Notes under the pieces: generated by a model
What the model saw: the letters and a program-made list of their open reading frames with translations, nothing else
The model's database searches: none
Told to the model about the DNA's origin: nothing
Part shown: positions 16,431-25,172 of the stretch, in pieces
Numbering within the stretch: the stretch's first letter is position 1
Layout: the number at the start of each line of letters is the position of its first letter
Translations under genes and position numbers: made by a program
Assembly: GCF_015222005.1 (NCBI RefSeq)
Contig: NZ_JADFFL010000006.1
Span: 266,899 to 330,898 of the forward strand
DNA: 64,000 nt
Direction: 5' to 3'
DNA from: Mucilaginibacter myungsuensis
GTDB lineage: Bacteria > Bacteroidota > Bacteroidia > Sphingobacteriales > Sphingobacteriaceae

Positions 16431-17576
16431 GTGATCAAACAGGTGCACATCATTCAGCGTAAAAACTTCTTGTATTTAAATAAGTGGCTGGTGATGGTGT
16501 TGCTGCTTGCTTTTGTCGGCACGATCACAAGTTGGACCTACGACCCTGTGCCGATCGGCCCATACCAATTCAACTACCCGACCAACTTTGGCAACCGCAC
16601 TTTTATTCCCGACGATAACCCGACCACCAAAGAAGGGGTTTATTTAGGCAGGATGCTTTTTTACGAGACGGCCTTGTCAGCCAATAATAAGATCAGTTGC
16701 GGTACTTGCCATCAGCAGGCTTTGGCCTTTACGGATGGTAAAGCTTTCAGTACAGGGGTAGATGGTTCGTTGACCTCGCGAAGTTCCATGAGTTTGGCTA
16801 ATATGCTTTGGTCGCGCAAGTTATTTTGGGACGGGCGCTCTAATGCTTTGGAAGGCCAGGCCGCTATCCCCATGCAAAACCCGCACGAGATGGGCCAAAT
16901 GATGCAAACCACTGTGCGTAAGTTAAGCCGTAAAATGCCTTATCCCGAACTATTCGATAAAGTATTTGGCAAAGAGGAAGGTATCAACGGTGTAACCATT
17001 ATTAAAGCTATCGCTCAATTTGAGCGCACGCTGATATCCGCCAATTCTAAATACGACCAATATCTGCAAGGCAAACACAAACCGACCAAACAGGAGTTGC
17101 AAGGCTTAGCGTTATTCAATAATGCCCCACAACCAGCCAAAAGCATCCGCGGTGCTAATTGCTCCAGATGCCATGGCGGGGTGAAAACCTATATGGAACT
17201 TTTCCATAACAACGGACTGGATACGGTAGGTAAAGATGCAGGCATTGGTAGCCTGACGGCGCTGGCCACTGACCAGGGTCGCTTTAAAGCACCAACACTA
17301 CGCAACATCGCCTTGACAGCGCCTTATATGCACGATGGTCGGTTTAAGAATTTGGATGAAGTATTAGACCATTACAGCGATCATATAAAAACTTCGGCCG
17401 CTTTAAGTGATATATTTAGAGGGGCTTCAAATCGAAAAGACGGCACGCAGTTATCGCTGAAGGCGGATGAAAAGAAAGCCATCATCGCATTTTTGAGCAT
17501 GCTGACCGACGATACATTTATTCACGACCCACGGTTTTCGGATCCGCATATTGCCGCTACTATTAGCAATAAATAA
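16431..17576 (+). CDS. Di-haem cytochrome c peroxidase (CcpA/MauG family)
   Basis: A 381-residue exported protein with an N-terminal hydrophobic segment (KWLVMVLLLAFVG) and two haem-binding sites: CGTCH (Cys90-His94) and CSRCH (Cys244-His248). Family motifs RMLFYETALSANNKISC, PMQNPHEMG and TAPYMHDGRF, with the distal-site His/Met, are present. It should reduce hydrogen peroxide in the periplasm with electrons from small cytochromes. The assigned start is GTG at 16431. Because the -7 box lies only 8 bases upstream, a downstream start such as TTG at 16470 is possible. It is followed after 10 bases by the next gene. Confidence 0.88.
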   Translation: MIKQVHIIQRKNFLYLNKWLVMVLLLAFVGTITSWTYDPVPIGPYQFNYPTNFGNRTFIPDDNPTTKEGVYLGRMLFYETALSANNKISCGTCHQQALAFTDGKAFSTGVDGSLTSRSSMSLANMLWSRKLFWDGRSNALEGQAAIPMQNPHEMGQMMQTTVRKLSRKMPYPELFDKVFGKEEGINGVTIIKAIAQFERTLISANSKYDQYLQGKHKPTKQELQGLALFNNAPQPAKSIRGANCSRCHGGVKTYMELFHNNGLDTVGKDAGIGSLTALATDQGRFKAPTLRNIALTAPYMHDGRFKNLDEVLDHYSDHIKTSAALSDIFRGASNRKDGTQLSLKADEKKAIIAFLSMLTDDTFIHDPRFSDPHIAATISNK

Positions 17577-17586
17577 ACATCAACTT

Positions 17587-18063
17587 ATGAAACAACTATT
17601 AACAACCATCATTATTTGCTTTATAGCTATTACGGCATTGGCTCAGTCCATAAAAATATCGGGAGAGGTCGCCGCACCTACTGAATTGAAATTGGCAGAC
17701 ATGGCCCAATACCCACAAACAGAAGTGAGCCGTAAAGACCGCGATGGGAAGGACCATAAATATACCGGTGTACTGCTATCCACCATTCTGCAAAAAGCAG
17801 GCGCGACATTAGGTAAAGACCTGAAAGGCGAGAATCTGACCAAATACATTACCGTAGAAGCGAGCGACGGTTACCAGGTGCTGTTCGCGCTGGCCGAGTT
17901 AGATAAAGACTTCACCGATCGGCAGATCATTTTGGCTACCAAGATAGATGGTCAACCTTTGGCATTGGCCGATGGACCGTTCCGCATTATTGTGGAGGGT
18001 GAAAAGAAACCGGCAAGATGCATTAAGCAGGTAACAGCGATCAAGGTCGCTTTTGCCAAATAG
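17587..18063 (+). CDS. Exported molybdopterin-binding-like (oxidoreductase molyb-like) domain protein
   Basis: A 158-residue protein with a signal peptide (MKQLLTTIIICFIAITALA), starting at ATG 17587. The mature part resembles the small sulfite-oxidase-like molybdopterin-binding fold: YTGVLLSTILQKAG, ITVEASDGYQVLFALAELD and GPFRIIVEGEKKPARCIKQV, the last being the usual arginine-rich end. Short stand-alone versions may not bind cofactor. It sits 10 bases after the cytochrome c peroxidase gene, so the two are probably one operon with a shared periplasmic redox role. That role is inferred. Confidence 0.7.
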   Translation: MKQLLTTIIICFIAITALAQSIKISGEVAAPTELKLADMAQYPQTEVSRKDRDGKDHKYTGVLLSTILQKAGATLGKDLKGENLTKYITVEASDGYQVLFALAELDKDFTDRQIILATKIDGQPLALADGPFRIIVEGEKKPARCIKQVTAIKVAFAK

Positions 18064-18138
18064 GGATCGCATTCACATTATATTTCCATTAGAACAACAA
18101 ACAACCTACAGGTCTACCTTGTTATAACCATATAAACC

Positions 18139-18145
18139 AAGGAGG
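18139..18145 (+). promoter_or_regulatory. Unusually strong Shine-Dalgarno site
   Basis: AAGGAGG lies 6 bases before the ATG at 18152. Near-perfect anti-16S complementarity is rare in Bacteroidota and stands out against the other genes in the window. Confidence 0.6.
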
Positions 18146-18151
18146 CACACA

Positions 18152-18403
18152 ATGGAAACTTTAGAAAAAACAGGACCGGCTAACGGTGCCGATGGCCATT
18201 ACGAATTTACGATCAGCTACTCGGAGCGGGAAGTTGACGTGACCGTAGATAAAGATGATGATGTTTTAAACGTGAAGATGGAGAATTTTGAAGCCAAACT
18301 GGAGGTTCAGCCTGATGGCAGCCTGCACCAGGCAAGCGGCAACAACCTGCCCGATTCTCTGATAGAATTTATCAAAAAAGAAGTTTTAGGGCACGGGAAG
18401 TAG
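18152..18403 (+). CDS. Small acidic hypothetical protein
   Basis: An 83-residue protein, rich in Asp and Glu, without a signal peptide or membrane segment. The pattern is mostly beta-like: HYEFTISYSEREVDVTVDKD, then VLNVKMENFEAKLEV, then a short helix LPDSLIEFIKKEV. I do not recognise the family. Translation should be efficient because of the AAGGAGG just upstream. It lies 88 bases after the peroxidase operon, with no clear terminator between, so co-transcription is possible. A palindromic repeat follows its stop. Confidence 0.7.
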   Translation: METLEKTGPANGADGHYEFTISYSEREVDVTVDKDDDVLNVKMENFEAKLEVQPDGSLHQASGNNLPDSLIEFIKKEVLGHGK

Positions 18404-18412
18404 TTCTTCGAA

Positions 18413-18526
18413 CTGTCCATAGTCGATGGTCCATAGACCATAGTTCTTATTGACCATCGACATTTCTCTTACACCAGCGGTAAAGCTTCTACTATGGTCC
18501 ATCGACTATGGACCATGGACTATGAG
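18413..18526. repeat. Low-complexity palindromic repeat (CATAGTCGATGGTCCATAG words)
   Basis: A cluster of near-palindromic words on both sides (CCATAGTCGATGGTCCATAG near 18417 and its complement near 18493-18520) can fold into long hairpins. It ends inside the 3' end of recO. It probably acts as a convergent terminator as well as being a dispersed repeat. Confidence 0.6.
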
Positions 18527-19248
18527 CCCAACACCTCTTCCAGCACCTCATGCGAGCGGATATTGCCAAAGTTCTCTACATGTAGGGCATAGTATTCCAG
18601 TAATTTATTCAGGAGATAACGGCGCTCATCATTCTTTAATTCGATGCCATCCATCTGTTCAAATGTCGACCTGAGCAAACGATAGAAGTTATCGGTATGT
18701 GGCGGCGACAAATATTGCCAACTCTCGGGCTTGTATTTAGTAAATATGCCGTCCTTCATGTCAAAATAATCGGCACCGTTGGGTCTGTCGCGGTCGGGGA
18801 AGAAACCTAAGTAGCGACTCAACCTTAGTAAAAAGATCAGGTGAAAATTGGCCACATTGCCGGTCTGCTGATCCAGTAGTTCAATGCTGTGAAAGATGAA
18901 ATGGAATAAATGCTCATCAGCCGTTTGCTGTTTGATCGACTTATACAGCACCTCATTGAGGAACAGCACTAAACTACTCTTGATGATATCATAAGGGATG
19001 GTCTGCAAAAGCGGGGCATTCTTTAATTCGGATATGCGCTGCACCGAACCATTATCTTTATGATAGACCACCATATCCAATAAATGCAAAGGTTGCAACA
19101 TGTTACGATGGATCTTGGCCTTCGGCTTCTTTGCCCCATTAACGATATAAGACCGCAGGCCAAAATTTTCGGTATAGACCTGCACGATCACGCTGTTCTC
19201 GCCGTAATCAGTCACCTTTAACACAATGCCACGGGTCTTATGCAGCAT
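18520..19248 (-). CDS. recO: DNA repair protein RecO
   Basis: A 242-residue cytosolic recombination mediator. With RecR it helps load RecA onto SSB-coated DNA in the RecFOR pathway. The N-terminal OB-fold is clear (HKTRGIVLKVTDYGENSVIVQVYTE in part, then GAKKPKAKIHRNMLQPL). The C-terminal helical part has FLLRLSRYLGFFPD. No zinc-binding cysteines are visible, as in several RecO lineages. Its ATG overlaps the end of the upstream kinase gene by 11 bases, which suggests translational coupling. The last bases run into a palindromic repeat. Confidence 0.92.
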   Translation of the reverse strand: MLHKTRGIVLKVTDYGENSVIVQVYTENFGLRSYIVNGAKKPKAKIHRNMLQPLHLLDMVVYHKDNGSVQRISELKNAPLLQTIPYDIIKSSLVLFLNEVLYKSIKQQTADEHLFHFIFHSIELLDQQTGNVANFHLIFLLRLSRYLGFFPDRDRPNGADYFDMKDGIFTKYKPESWQYLSPPHTDNFYRLLRSTFEQMDGIELKNDERRYLLNKLLEYYALHVENFGNIRSHEVLEEVLGS

Positions 19249-19603
19249 GGATAAGGGCTATTATCTTGGGTAGGAAAATGATCGATCCAGTGATCAGCGC
19301 GAATATCGCTGTCACCAATACCGCCCCCGCCGCAACGTCTTTTACATGCCCGGCTTTCTTGTTATACTCGGGCGATACCAGATCAACCAATACTTCAATA
19401 GCCGTATTCATCAACTCGGCCGACATTACCAACGCCATACAAAAGATGATCCAGATCCACTCGTTGGTAGATACGTGTAAGGCATACCCTAACACCGCCG
19501 CCGTTAGTGACGCTACCAAATGCACTCTGAAATTCAGTTGAGTAGCCATAGCATAGCCGATCCCCTTAAAAGCATAACCAAAACCGCGGATGAGTTTTTT
19601 CAT
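19238..19603 (-). CDS. Diacylglycerol kinase / undecaprenol kinase family protein
   Basis: A 121-residue integral membrane kinase of the DgkA family, start ATG 19601-19603. It has three hydrophobic segments and the family signature SAELMNTAIEVLVDLVSPE, followed by AGHVKDVAAGAVLV with the catalytic Glu and Asn/Asp set. Gram-positive relatives phosphorylate undecaprenol; Proteobacterial DgkA phosphorylates diacylglycerol. A much longer open frame exists upstream on this strand but is antisense to the SDR gene and not real. The gene overlaps recO by 11 bases. Confidence 0.9.
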   Translation of the reverse strand: MKKLIRGFGYAFKGIGYAMATQLNFRVHLVASLTAAVLGYALHVSTNEWIWIIFCMALVMSAELMNTAIEVLVDLVSPEYNKKAGHVKDVAAGAVLVTAIFALITGSIIFLPKIIALIHAA

Positions 19604-19680
19604 TGAGGGTAAAGATAGTGATAGAGTCCGGAAGTCGGAAAGACGGGAAGTCCGAAAGTCGAAGCAAGCATCTTTACACA

Positions 19681-19779
19681 GCGTCATTGCGAGGACGAAG
19701 CAACCTCTACACCCAAAGGTCGACCTGCATAGCCACTCTACTGACGGAGAGATTGCTTCGTTCCTCGCAATGACGTAGC
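19681..19779. repeat. Dispersed inverted repeat, GTCATTGCGAGG...GAAGCAATC type
   Basis: GCGTCATTGCGAGG-ACGAAGCAACCTC (19681-19707) faces GAGATTGCTTCG...CGCAATGACG (19749-19775). This word is a repeat found in many bacterial phyla. The upstream stretch 19629-19662 reuses the CGGAAAGACGGGAAGTCCG wording of the 5951 repeat. Non-coding. Confidence 0.75.
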
Positions 19780-19799
19780 TTTGAGTTTTAACTAATCTC

Positions 19800-20576
19800 A
19801 TGGATCTTAAACTCACCAACAAAGTAGCCATCGTCCTTGCCGCAAGTAAAGGTTTAGGCAAAGCCATCGCCACAACCTTATCTGCCGAAGGTGCTAAAGT
19901 GATCATCGGCTCGCGTGACATCGTCGAACTATCCAAAACTGCTACCGAGATCAGCACGCAGACCGGCAACCCCGTCATTGCTATGCCGGTGGATATGTCC
20001 AAGGGGGAAGCTATTGAAGAGTTCATCAAACAAGCTGCCGAACAATTCGGCCGCATAGATATCCTGCTCAACAATGCCGGCGGACCACCTTTTGATAAAT
20101 TTGAGAACTTTGATGATAAACAATGGTACAAAGCCTTTGAGTTGAACCTGCTCAGCTTTGCGCGTACAAGCAGGTTGGTGTTGCCGTACATGAAAGAGAC
20201 GGGCAGTGGCAGGATCATCAACATCATAAGTGGCTCGGTTAAGTCGGTACTGAACTTGTCGGTGTTGAGTACGAGCATGCGAATGGGCGTGATCGGCATG
20301 GCTAAAATGTTGGCTGATGAATTTGGTCCCTACAATATCACGGTAAACAACGTCGCCCCGGGACTGATCTTGACCGACCGTATCAAACACACCTTGCCTA
20401 AAGATGTCGACCCTGAGCAGGCTATTAAAGACAAAGCAAAGGCTATTCCTTTAGGGCGTATCGGTAAGCCGGAAGAGTTGGCGGCCTTGGTGGCCTTCTT
20501 AGCGTCTGAACAGGCGGCTTATATCAGCGGGACTACGATACAGGTTGATGGTGGAGCGAGTAGGGGGATTTTGTAG
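19800..20576 (+). CDS. SDR-family protein lacking the canonical catalytic Tyr-Lys pair
   Basis: A 258-residue Rossmann-fold protein. The cofactor loop is AASKGLGKAI and the NNAGG motif is at about 92-96. The active-site serine is Ser144 in IISGS. Exactly 13 residues later, where classical SDRs have Tyr-x-x-x-Lys, this protein has Ser157-T-S-M-Arg161. NNVAPGLILTDR follows, then the usual GTTIQVDGG end. Divergent FabG-like SDR subgroups with R in place of K are known, with activities poorly defined. The stop codon is supplied by the end of a MITE-like repeat (20573-20878). Confidence 0.85.
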   Translation: MDLKLTNKVAIVLAASKGLGKAIATTLSAEGAKVIIGSRDIVELSKTATEISTQTGNPVIAMPVDMSKGEAIEEFIKQAAEQFGRIDILLNNAGGPPFDKFENFDDKQWYKAFELNLLSFARTSRLVLPYMKETGSGRIINIISGSVKSVLNLSVLSTSMRMGVIGMAKMLADEFGPYNITVNNVAPGLILTDRIKHTLPKDVDPEQAIKDKAKAIPLGRIGKPEELAALVAFLASEQAAYISGTTIQVDGGASRGIL

Positions 20577-20878
20577 AGACACGATACCTCATATCTCGGA
20601 CTATGCAGGTCGGATATGCATAACGCCGTTCTTTTGGCTTGTTCGTTCTTTTATCAACGGCAGTCTGCTCATAGCCGCAGGGGCCTATTACTTTTTCCCT
20701 TGATGGAAAAAGCAACAAAAAGATCAAGCGAGAAAAAAGCTTCCGCCCGCCCTGCTGTGGCAACTTCTCCGCGGAGCGGGTTGCCACAGGCATTCCCGCC
20801 AACGCTGGCCCGCTGTTCTCGCAGCCCCACGCTCGTTTGGAAGGAGCCAAGGTGAGTCAAGAGGTGCCGTGTCTCTAC
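20573..20878. mobile_element. MITE-like element with GTAGAGACACG terminal inverted repeats
   Basis: 18-base terminal inverted repeats (20573-20590 and 20861-20878; GTAGAGACACGATACCTC against GTAGAGACACGGCACCTC) bound about 306 bases with no credible gene. The interior has TTACTTTTTCCCTTGATGG wording and a GC-rich palindrome around 20758-20790. The remaining 20879-21131 is also non-coding and contains a TTCTTTTTGCGG/AAAAAAGAAAG palindrome near 21010-21035. Confidence 0.55.
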
Positions 20879-21131
20879 GATAAAACTGATGCGATGAACA
20901 GAACAACATATTTCTTCTCCGGCATTGGGAATCGCCGGGAGCTACTGTCCCTGCCTGAACACAGGCCAAACGTAGGTGATTCACACAGCCGGGAGTTTTT
21001 CTTTGGTTACTTTCTTTTTGCGGAAAAAAGAAAGTGACATCCACTGACTTACATTGAGCACACCGCCTATCCTAATGAAAAACTGACCGAACGAGCAGCA
21101 CAAAAGCTAGCTACTGACTTAAACCGGAAAA

Positions 21132-21314
21132 CTATTTACGACGCAATTGCTCCCCAAGGATCAAAATAAACCCCACGATCCCCGCAAGTGCAAAACCGGC
21201 CGATGCACCCTGCACATAGATCATCCATTTTACTTCTTTATAAGATTCGGATATGGTAAAGAGGGCGGCCGCTATGGCCATGAGTGCTAAAGTGCGCTTA
21301 ACTTTGGGATCCAT
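21132..21314 (-). CDS. Small two-helix membrane protein, hypothetical
   Basis: A 60-residue protein with a positively charged start (MDPKVKR) and two hydrophobic segments (about 8-20 and 31-54, the latter IYVQGASAGFALAGIVGFILIL). It ends in LGEQLRRK. I do not recognise the family. It is divergent from ileS with 72 bases between. Length, start and composition are reasonable for a gene, but there is no independent support. Confidence 0.5.
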   Translation of the reverse strand: MDPKVKRTLALMAIAAALFTISESYKEVKWMIYVQGASAGFALAGIVGFILILGEQLRRK

Positions 21315-21349
21315 CGGCGCAAGTTATGGTTTTTCCGACTTATATTACC

Positions 21350-21357
21350 TATTTTTG
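21350..21357 (+). promoter_or_regulatory. -7 box of the ileS operon
   Basis: TATTTTTG matches TAnnTTTG and lies 29 bases before the ileS ATG, giving a leader of about 23 bases. Confidence 0.55.
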
Positions 21358-21386
21358 CACCTCTTAAAATCGAGGCAACTACACTG

Positions 21387-24300
21387 ATGTACAAGGAATA
21401 TAAACAATTAAACTTATCGCAAACGGGCAAAGATATACTGGAGTTTTGGCAGCAGAACAACATTTTCGAGAAAAGCATTAGCAGCCGCCCGGCCGATAAC
21501 CCTTATACGTTTTACGAAGGCCCGCCGTCGGCTAATGGTATGCCGGGCATCCACCACGTAATGGCGCGCGCCATCAAGGATATTTTTTGCCGTTATAAAA
21601 CGCTTAAAGGCTACCAGGTCAAGCGTAAAGGTGGCTGGGATACGCACGGTCTGCCGATAGAGCTGGCGGTAGAGAAATCATTAGGCATCACTAAAGATGA
21701 TATCGGTAAAAAGATATCTATCGAAGATTATAACGACGCTTGCCGCAAAGAAGTAATGCGTTATACCGACGTATGGAATGACCTGACCGAAAAGATGGGT
21801 TACTGGGTCGACCTTAACGACCCGTACATCACTTACAAGAACGAATACATCGAATCGCTTTGGTGGATACTGAGCCAACTGTATAAAAAAGGCTGGTTGT
21901 ACAAAGGTTACACCGTACAACCATATTCACCAAAATCGGGCACCGGTTTAAGCTCGCACGAGTTGAACCAGCCGGGTACCTACAAAATGGTAAAGGATAC
22001 CACCATTGTAGCCCAGTTCTTTTTAAAGAACGATCAGCAGCACCCGCTGATGTCGACCTTGTGTAAGTCGGCTGATGAGGAGACCGCCATCCTGGCTTGG
22101 ACGACCACTCCGTGGACCTTGCCGTCGAACTGTGCTTTGGCAGTTGGCGAAAAGATAGATTACGTTAAGATCAAAACTTTTAACCCTTACACTTTCCAAC
22201 CCGTTAGCGTGGTATTGGCAAAGGTATTGGTTGGCAAATATTTTAAAGCCGAAGGTGAGAACGCATCGTTCGACGATTACAAAGGCGGCGATAAAGTTAT
22301 TCCGTGGACAGTGGATGCCGAGTTTAAAGGCAGCGACCTTTTAGGCTTACGCTATCACCAATTGATGCCTTACGTAACCACTGCCGAATTGGAAGAGAAA
22401 GCGTTCCGCGTAATCCCTGCCGATTTTGTGACTACCGAGGATGGTACCGGTATTGTACACACCGCGTCTGTTTTTGGTGCGGATGACTTCAGGGCCTGTA
22501 AAGAGAATGACGTACCATCGGTAATGGTGCTTGACGAAACAGGCAAAGAGGTACCGCTGGTGAACAAGCAAGGCCGTTTTGTAGAAGAGGTGACCGATTT
22601 CGCCGGCCGTTACGTTAAAGAAGAATATTACAGCAAAGAAGAGCGCGACGAGGACGGTTTTAAACCGACCGACGTTTTGATATCGATCAAACTGAAGACC
22701 GATAACAAAGCCTTCGACGTAAAGAAATACGAGCACAGCTACCCGCACTCGTGGCGCACCGATGAGCCGATCTTATACTATCCGCTGGATAGCTGGTTCA
22801 TCAAAACTACCGCGGTTAAGGATAAGCTGATCGAACTGAACAAGACCATCAACTGGAAACCTGAGGCAACCGGTACTGGCCGCTTTGGTAACTGGTTAGA
22901 GAATTTGGTAGACTGGAACCTGTCGCGTTCGCGCTATTGGGGTACCCCGCTACCGATCTGGCGCGAGGAGAATGGTACAGAAGAAAAATGTATCGGCTCG
23001 ATAGAAGAACTGAATAAAGAAATAGATGCCGCTGCCGAGGCTGGTTTTATGCCAAAGGATTTCCGCCTGGCTGATATGCACCGTCCTTATGTGGATGATG
23101 TGGTGTTGGTATCGTCGAACGGTAACAAGATGTTCCGCGAGCCGGACCTGATCGACGTTTGGTTCGATAGCGGTGCGATGCCTTACGCGCAATGGCACTT
23201 CCCGTTTGAGAATAAAGATAAATTTATTGATGCCTACCCGGCAGATTTTATCGCCGAGGGTGTGGATCAAACCCGTGGCTGGTTCTTTACCCTGCACGCT
23301 ATCGCCGTAATGTTAAGCGAGGCAAGTGACGAGGTGAAGGAAGTTAATAGCCTGGTAGGTAACCCGGGGGTGGCTTTCAAAAGCGTTGTTTCTAACGGTT
23401 TGGTGCTGGATAAAGACGGCGCCAAAATGTCTAAACGTTTAGGCAACGCGGTAGAACCATTCGAGACCATCGAGAAATATGGTGCTGATGCGGCCCGCTG
23501 GTATATGATCAGCAATGCGTCGCCATGGGACAACCTTAAATTTAACATCGAAGGTTTGGACGAGGTGCGCCGTAAGTTCTTCGGTACGCTGTATAATACT
23601 TACTCGTTCTTTTCGCTTTATGCTAATATCGACAAGTTCGATTACAGCGAAGCAGACATCGCGATAGCAGACCGCCCGGAGATCGATCAATGGATCATCT
23701 CCTTATTGAACACCTTATCTAAAGAGGTAGATGCTTTCTACGCCGATTTTGAGCCGACCAAAGCAGCCCGCGCTATCCAGGATTTTGTGGACGCGCACCT
23801 GAGCAACTGGTACGTACGTTTAAGTCGCCGCCGTTTCTGGCGTTCGGATAGTAACACGGATAAGCTATCGGCTTACCAAACGTTGTATACTTGCTTGGTA
23901 ACCATTAGCAAGTTGATGTCGCCTATAGCGCCGTTCTTTGCGGAGCGTTTATATACCGATCTGAACTACGCTACCAAGAAAGAGAACTTCGAGTCAGTTC
24001 ACTTAGCTGATTTCCCAACTTACCACGCCGATCTGGTGAACGAGGCTTTAGAGGAGCGTATGCAAATGGCTCAGGATATTTCGTCTTTGGTGTTGTCATT
24101 GCGTAAAAAAGTGGGTATCAACGTGCGTCAGCCATTAAGTAAGATCTTATTGCCGATCCTGGATAAGAACTTCGAGAAGCAAGTTGAGCAGGTAAAAGAA
24201 CTGATCCTGTCCGAGACCAACATCAAGGATATCGAATATATCACCGATGCTGCCGGCTTTATCAAAAAGAAAGTAAAACCTAACTTTAAAGCATTAGGTG

Positions 24301-24785
24301 CCAAGGTGGGTAAGGATATGAAGGCGGTAGCTGCTGCAATCACTGCCATGGATCAGAGTGCTTTAGCACAATTTGAGCAGGATGGTCAGTACACTGTAGA
24401 AATTGAGAACGCCAAATACGATATACTTTTAAGCGACGTAGATATCATAGCAGAAGATGTTGAGGGCTGGCAGGTTGCAAATTTGGGCAAACTAACGGTT
24501 GCTTTAGATGTTACACTGACCAACGAATTAAAGCAGGAGGGTACATCAAGAGAGTTAATTAACCGCGTACAGAACCTACGCAAATCCAGCGGTTTTGAAG
24601 TGACCGACCGGATAAATGTAAAATTAGGCAACGCAGAGCACATCAGCGAGGCCGTGAACAATAATTTAACCTATATTTGCGCCGAAATTTTGGCCGATAC
24701 TATCCTGTTTGACAGCGGTTTGACCGAGGGTGAAAAGACAGAGATAGACGGAATTGAAATTGTGATCGCTATAACGAAAATATAA
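21387..24785 (+). CDS. ileS: Isoleucyl-tRNA synthetase
   Basis: A 1132-residue class I aminoacyl-tRNA synthetase. The HIGH-type motif is GMPGIHHVMAR (about residues 51-61) and the KMSKS-type motif is GAKMSKRLGN. Between them lies the CP1 editing domain, with TTTPWTLPSN and EDGTGIVHTASVFG. The anticodon-binding domain includes SNWYVRLSRRRFW, and a long C-terminal region follows. The size and the HIGH variant fit the eukaryote-like IleS2 class, which is often insensitive to mupirocin (inference). It heads a tight operon with a DksA-like gene and lspA. Confidence 0.96.
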   Translation: MYKEYKQLNLSQTGKDILEFWQQNNIFEKSISSRPADNPYTFYEGPPSANGMPGIHHVMARAIKDIFCRYKTLKGYQVKRKGGWDTHGLPIELAVEKSLGITKDDIGKKISIEDYNDACRKEVMRYTDVWNDLTEKMGYWVDLNDPYITYKNEYIESLWWILSQLYKKGWLYKGYTVQPYSPKSGTGLSSHELNQPGTYKMVKDTTIVAQFFLKNDQQHPLMSTLCKSADEETAILAWTTTPWTLPSNCALAVGEKIDYVKIKTFNPYTFQPVSVVLAKVLVGKYFKAEGENASFDDYKGGDKVIPWTVDAEFKGSDLLGLRYHQLMPYVTTAELEEKAFRVIPADFVTTEDGTGIVHTASVFGADDFRACKENDVPSVMVLDETGKEVPLVNKQGRFVEEVTDFAGRYVKEEYYSKEERDEDGFKPTDVLISIKLKTDNKAFDVKKYEHSYPHSWRTDEPILYYPLDSWFIKTTAVKDKLIELNKTINWKPEATGTGRFGNWLENLVDWNLSRSRYWGTPLPIWREENGTEEKCIGSIEELNKEIDAAAEAGFMPKDFRLADMHRPYVDDVVLVSSNGNKMFREPDLIDVWFDSGAMPYAQWHFPFENKDKFIDAYPADFIAEGVDQTRGWFFTLHAIAVMLSEASDEVKEVNSLVGNPGVAFKSVVSNGLVLDKDGAKMSKRLGNAVEPFETIEKYGADAARWYMISNASPWDNLKFNIEGLDEVRRKFFGTLYNTYSFFSLYANIDKFDYSEADIAIADRPEIDQWIISLLNTLSKEVDAFYADFEPTKAARAIQDFVDAHLSNWYVRLSRRRFWRSDSNTDKLSAYQTLYTCLVTISKLMSPIAPFFAERLYTDLNYATKKENFESVHLADFPTYHADLVNEALEERMQMAQDISSLVLSLRKKVGINVRQPLSKILLPILDKNFEKQVEQVKELILSETNIKDIEYITDAAGFIKKKVKPNFKALGAKVGKDMKAVAAAITAMDQSALAQFEQDGQYTVEIENAKYDILLSDVDIIAEDVEGWQVANLGKLTVALDVTLTNELKQEGTSRELINRVQNLRKSSGFEVTDRINVKLGNAEHISEAVNNNLTYICAEILADTILFDSGLTEGEKTEIDGIEIVIAITKI

Positions 24786-25172
24786 ATGAAACAAGAGCAC
24801 GAAAAGAACAGGTATTCTGAAGCTGAGCTGCAAGAATTTAAAGACATTATCCTGGAGAAACTGCGTATAGCTAAAGAAGAATTGAACAACCTGGCATCAT
24901 CATTAAGTAGCCCTAACGCTAACGGTACTGATGATACTGCCGGTACCTATAAAACTTTAGAGGACGGATCTGCAACGCTGGAGAAAGAATCTATCAACCA
25001 GTTGGCTGCCCGTCAAAAGAAATTTATTGAGCAATTAGAGGCCGCTTTGGTACGCATCCAGAACAAAACTTACGGTGTTTGCCGCGAGACCGGTAAACTG
25101 ATCCAAAAAGAGCGCCTGCGTGCCGTGCCGCATACCACGCTAAGCATGGAAGCTAAAATGAAGCAGTACTAA
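24786..25172 (+). CDS. TraR/DksA-family protein with degenerate zinc finger
   Basis: A 128-residue cytosolic protein. The N-terminal coiled coil (about 10-90) would enter the RNA polymerase secondary channel, as DksA does. The C-terminal part, YGVCRETGKLIQKERLRAVPHTT, matches the Bacteroidota version of the DksA finger. Only one of the four zinc cysteines remains (Cys100, C-x-x-G in place of C-x-x-C), so zinc binding is doubtful. It begins directly after the ileS stop and ends directly at the lspA ATG. ileS-dksA-lspA order is common in the phylum. Confidence 0.88.
   Translation: MKQEHEKNRYSEAELQEFKDIILEKLRIAKEELNNLASSLSSPNANGTDDTAGTYKTLEDGSATLEKESINQLAARQKKFIEQLEAALVRIQNKTYGVCRETGKLIQKERLRAVPHTTLSMEAKMKQY

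Noticed and set aside
19604..20299. Long upstream extension of the diacylglycerol kinase frame
   Set aside because: It is antisense to the SDR gene and runs through the dispersed repeat. The real protein starts at 19603.
20601..21131. Possible small genes in the MITE-like region
   Set aside because: Frames on both strands are short and cross the inverted repeats; none has a convincing start or domain.
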